This document shows positions 31,526 to 34,119 of a stretch of 34,119 nucleotides of DNA, piece after piece (within the stretch, counting starts at the first letter, position 1; the number at the start of each line of letters is the position of its first letter). The position numbers and the translations under genes are program-made. Below the pieces are notes generated by a model, which did no database searches, was not told the DNA's origin, and was given only the letters and a program-made list of their open reading frames with translations. Origin of the DNA: an uncultured Eggerthella sp. (GTDB taxonomy: Bacteria; Actinomycetota; Coriobacteriia; Coriobacteriales; Eggerthellaceae); contig UQFK01000010.1 in the NCBI GenBank assembly GCA_900540345.1, positions 1 through 34,119 on the forward strand. The letters are read 5' to 3'.

Positions 31526-32890
31526 ATGGATTCGCATTCTGCCTCTGCGCTAGAAAATCGAACTTTCCACGTTGTTACTTTCGGCTGCCAAATGAACAAA
31601 CACGACTCTGAACGAATCGTAGGCATGCTCGAATCCGCAGGTGCTATCCGCGTGGATACTATCGACGATTCAGAGATTGTGGTATTCATGACCTGCTGCG
31701 TGCGAGAAGCCGCTGAAACACGCCTCAAAGGTCACGTTGCATCTCTCAAGAATATCCCTTTACCGCCTTCATCTGATCTTCAGCAGCGGATTATTGCGAT
31801 CGGCGGTTGTATTGGCCAGAATGAAGCTGAAAGACTCATTGATGAGCTCTCTCATGTAAGCGTTGTCTTCGGAACCTTTAATCTCTCTAGTGTTCCATCG
31901 CTTATCACAAATGCGATCCTCTCAGGCACAGCTGCCACCGAAGTGCTCGACGCTGCAGACGAATTTCCGACCTGCTTACCGCAATCTCGCGAAGTTGCCT
32001 GGTCAGCATGGTTGCCAATCTCGATTGGATGCAACAACTTTTGTACTTATTGCATCGTTCCATATGTACGAGGAAGAGAAAAATCTCGTACGATCGAAGA
32101 TATTCAAGAAGAAGCTGCATCTCTTGTTGCACAAGGCGTCAAAGAGATCACCTTGCTTGGACAAAATGTCAATTCATACGGGCGAGATCTCTATGGTTCA
32201 CCGAAATTCGCTGAGCTGCTCAAAATTGTCTCAGCTACCGGCATCGAGCGCTTACGCTTCGCGACATCGCACCCTAAAGACATCACCGATGACGTTATCG
32301 CTTCTTTCAGAGATCTTCCCAATGTCATGCCGGCACTTCATTTGCCTGTTCAATCAGGTTCAAATCAAATCCTTCATGAAATGAATCGCCACTATACACG
32401 CGAACACTATCTTAAGATCATCGAAAAGCTTCGTGAAGCATGTCCTGATATTGCGCTATCGACCGATATCATCGTCGGTTTTCCGGGCGAGACAGAAAAT
32501 GATTTCCAAGCTACGTATGATCTTGTTGAGCAAATAGGCTATCATCAAGTCTTTACCTTCCTCTATTCACCTCGAGAAGGAACACCAGCAGCTAAGCTTC
32601 CTCGAACGACCCCGATCGAAACGGTACAAGATCGCTTCGATCGTTTGGTAGAACTCGTACAGCGCAAAGCCTTCGAAGTCAACCAACGCGATCGTGGGAC
32701 CCGAACAAATATCATCGTAGAAGGGGCCTCAAAGCGCGATAGCGCCATCCTTGCGGGAAAAAGCCCGAAAAACCAAACAGTTCATGCACCGATCCCTGAT
32801 GGCTCATCACTTACCGATCTGATCGGCGCAACGATTGAAGTTGAGATCGATGAAGCGAAGACGTGGTATTTGAAAGGCCACGTCATTTAG
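31526..32890 (+). CDS. miaB: tRNA-2-methylthio-N6-dimethylallyladenosine synthase MiaB
   Basis: MiaB methylthiolates i6A37 in tRNAs reading codons that start with U, after MiaA has added the isopentenyl group. The frame is open further upstream, but ATG 31526 with AAGAAGG (31514-31520) 5 bases before it gives 454 residues, the usual length, and a start shortly before FHVVTFGCQMNKHDSERI. Cluster cysteines are Cys21, Cys57 and Cys95; the radical SAM motif is Cys169, Cys173, Cys176 (IGCNNFCTYCIVPYVRGRE). The second cysteine lies in MTCCVREAAE, where most MiaB have NTC. miaA follows 36 bases later, so both steps of ms2i6A synthesis are adjacent. Confidence 0.95.
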   Translation: MDSHSASALENRTFHVVTFGCQMNKHDSERIVGMLESAGAIRVDTIDDSEIVVFMTCCVREAAETRLKGHVASLKNIPLPPSSDLQQRIIAIGGCIGQNEAERLIDELSHVSVVFGTFNLSSVPSLITNAILSGTAATEVLDAADEFPTCLPQSREVAWSAWLPISIGCNNFCTYCIVPYVRGREKSRTIEDIQEEAASLVAQGVKEITLLGQNVNSYGRDLYGSPKFAELLKIVSATGIERLRFATSHPKDITDDVIASFRDLPNVMPALHLPVQSGSNQILHEMNRHYTREHYLKIIEKLREACPDIALSTDIIVGFPGETENDFQATYDLVEQIGYHQVFTFLYSPREGTPAAKLPRTTPIETVQDRFDRLVELVQRKAFEVNQRDRGTRTNIIVEGASKRDSAILAGKSPKNQTVHAPIPDGSSLTDLIGATIEVEIDEAKTWYLKGHVI

Positions 32891-32926
32891 CATGAAAGTT
32901 AGCATCAATTACGGTCTGAGTAATCT

Positions 32927-33907
32927 ATGTCACAAGCAGCGCTTCATACACTCCAACATCCTGTTATCGCGATCGTAGGTCCTACTGCTTCTGGAAAATC
33001 AAGCCTTGCCCAGTCTGTTGCCCTTAAGCTTGGTGGAGAAGTGGTCTCTGCTGACTCTATGCAGATATATCGTGGCATGGATATCGGCACAGCAAAAATA
33101 CGGCCAGCAGAACAAAAAGTTCCCCATCATTTGATCGACATCCTTGATCCTGGTCAAGAATATTCAGCACAACTTTTCCAAGATCAAGCTCGTAAGGCTT
33201 TTCTTGAAATCGAAAGTCGTGGAAAGGTTCCGATCCTTTGCGGAGGTACCGGCTTCTACGTACAGGCAGCGCTTGAGGATATGCGATTTCCAGATGGAGA
33301 GCAACAAGACAACTCTCTTCGCGATTCTTACGAAGCTTTCCGCCTCGAACACGGCAACGATGCTCTTTGGAGTGTTCTTAGGGAAAAGGATCCTTCATCA
33401 GCATCCCTCATTCATCCTAACAACTACGTACGTGTCATACGCGCACTTGAGATGTATGAAAAAGGGGTCTCATACGCTCTGCAAGTAGAGAATATCAAGT
33501 CACTCCCTGAGGTAATCTGGTCACTTCGCTTCTTCTTACAAGTCGACCCTCACACGCTTGCAGATCGCATCAACAAGCGTGTGGATGCCATGCGCAAGGA
33601 TGGTCTTGTTGACGAAGTAGAATCCTTGATCGCTCAAGGATTTGGTGAAGCACTCAGCACCCCTAAAGCGATCGGATACAAAGAGATCATTGCATCAAAA
33701 AGGGGAGAGTACACGCTCGATCACGCGTTCGAACAGATCAAAACCGCTACACGACGCTATGCAAAACGCCAAAGAAGCTGGTTTCGCCGCGACGATCGAT
33801 TGGAAATCCTCGATGCCGATAACCTATCAGAAGAAGAGATGGTTGCTCGCATATGCGAGCGGTATGAGGAAACACTCGCTGCGCATACGAGCAAGCATAC
33901 TCATTAG
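32927..33907 (+). CDS. miaA: tRNA dimethylallyltransferase MiaA
   Basis: MiaA transfers a dimethylallyl group to A37 of tRNAs, the first step before MiaB. The 326-residue product has the P-loop GPTASGKS (18-25), the catalytic-region SADSMQIYRGMDIGTAK (41-57), HHLIDILDP and GGTGFYVQA (106-114). The C-terminal part includes AIGYKEI and RRYAKRQRSWFRRD, typical of the family. The ribosome binding site is weak. It lies between miaB and hflX; miaA-hflX linkage is common in bacteria. Confidence 0.97.
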   Translation: MSQAALHTLQHPVIAIVGPTASGKSSLAQSVALKLGGEVVSADSMQIYRGMDIGTAKIRPAEQKVPHHLIDILDPGQEYSAQLFQDQARKAFLEIESRGKVPILCGGTGFYVQAALEDMRFPDGEQQDNSLRDSYEAFRLEHGNDALWSVLREKDPSSASLIHPNNYVRVIRALEMYEKGVSYALQVENIKSLPEVIWSLRFFLQVDPHTLADRINKRVDAMRKDGLVDEVESLIAQGFGEALSTPKAIGYKEIIASKRGEYTLDHAFEQIKTATRRYAKRQRSWFRRDDRLEILDADNLSEEEMVARICERYEETLAAHTSKHTH

Positions 33908-33934
33908 AAAATTACCAGAGAAGAGATCATCCAC

Positions 33935-34119
33935 TTGGCAAAGCTTCATGCAAAAAGACTTCAGCAAGACCGCATCGAACGTGCAATAGCAGTAGGCGTA
34001 AAACGTCCGAATCAACAATGGCCGACCGAGTCCTCACTCGAAGAGCTTGCTCGGCTTGCAGATACCGCAGGGGTTGAAGTTGTTGCGAGCACAATCCAAA
34101 AGCTTGACACCCTCAACCC
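33935..34119 (+). CDS. hflX: Ribosome-associated GTPase HflX, N-terminal fragment at window edge
   Basis: The frame from a TTG at 33935 reads MAKLHAKRLQQDRIERAIAV, then GVKRP, SLEELARLADTAGVEVV and STIQKLDTLNP, and is still open at the right edge. ERAIxVGV followed by SxEELxxLxxTAGxxVV is the N-terminal HflX signature; HflX splits stalled 70S ribosomes. AGAGAAGAG (33917-33925) lies 9 bases upstream. No ATG or GTG in frame exists between the miaA stop and this point. The GTPase domain is outside the window, so the call rests on about 61 residues and on its position after miaA. Confidence 0.78.
   Translation, partial: MAKLHAKRLQQDRIERAIAVGVKRPNQQWPTESSLEELARLADTAGVEVVASTIQKLDTLN

Noticed and set aside
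33948..33989. ATG near 33948 as the start of the gene after miaA
   Set aside because: That frame stops after 13 codons; the HflX-like frame is the one that starts with TTG at 33935.
1..34119. CRISPR arrays, tRNA or rRNA genes, insertion sequences, prophage or attachment sites
   Set aside because: None seen on reading either strand; the window is almost filled with conserved housekeeping genes.

Overview
This window looks like a core chromosomal segment of a Gram-positive anaerobe, most likely an actinobacterium of the class Coriobacteriia (Eggerthellaceae-like). Base composition is roughly balanced by eye. The pointers are a CIRCE/HrcA heat-shock site, a Gram-positive-type LexA box, RNase J and RNase Y together, a SpoVS-family protein, and a gene order that closely parallels Firmicutes chromosomes. 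The lineage is inferred from gene content and order, not proven. No rRNA, tRNA, CRISPR array, insertion sequence or prophage gene was seen, and no gene-free stretch exceeds 300 bases.

Region 1 (1-12.5 kb). A leftward rpsT (ribosomal protein S20, with an unusually long Ala/Lys tail) runs off the left edge. Diverging from it is lepA-dusB-hemW. A CIRCE-controlled unit follows: hrcA-dnaJ-rsmE-mtaB-phoH-ybeY-dgkA-era-recO. It is tightly packed, with overlaps or gaps of 2-24 bases, and covers heat-shock control, rRNA and tRNA modification, ribosome assembly, membrane lipid recycling and recombination.

Region 2 (12.5-23.3 kb). rpsO has its own good promoter and a terminator. It is followed by pnp (polynucleotide phosphorylase) with a hairpin-containing leader and its own terminator, a small TSCPD-domain protein, dapB and dapA (lysine/diaminopimelate synthesis), RNase J, the DNA translocase FtsK, and a RodZ-like membrane HTH protein.

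Region 3 (23.3-34.1 kb). yajQ and rimO are followed by a single reading frame joining phosphatidylglycerophosphate synthase (PgsA) to the CinA C-terminal amidohydrolase. SOS-controlled recA and recX come next, then RNase Y, an uncharacterised GHKL-fold ATPase, SpoVS, miaB, miaA, and the start of hflX, which runs off the right edge.

Functionally the window concentrates RNA decay (PNPase, RNase J, RNase Y, YbeY), three methylthiotransferases (MtaB, RimO, MiaB), translation GTPases (LepA, Era, HflX) and DNA repair or segregation (RecO, RecA, RecX, FtsK). The points most worth a second look are the PgsA-CinA fusion, the GHKL ATPase that occupies the place held by ymdB in Bacillus between rny and spoVS, the S20 tail, and three regulatory sites that can be read directly: CIRCE lying over the hrcA promoter, the LexA box inside the recA promoter, and a hairpin-rich leader before rny.
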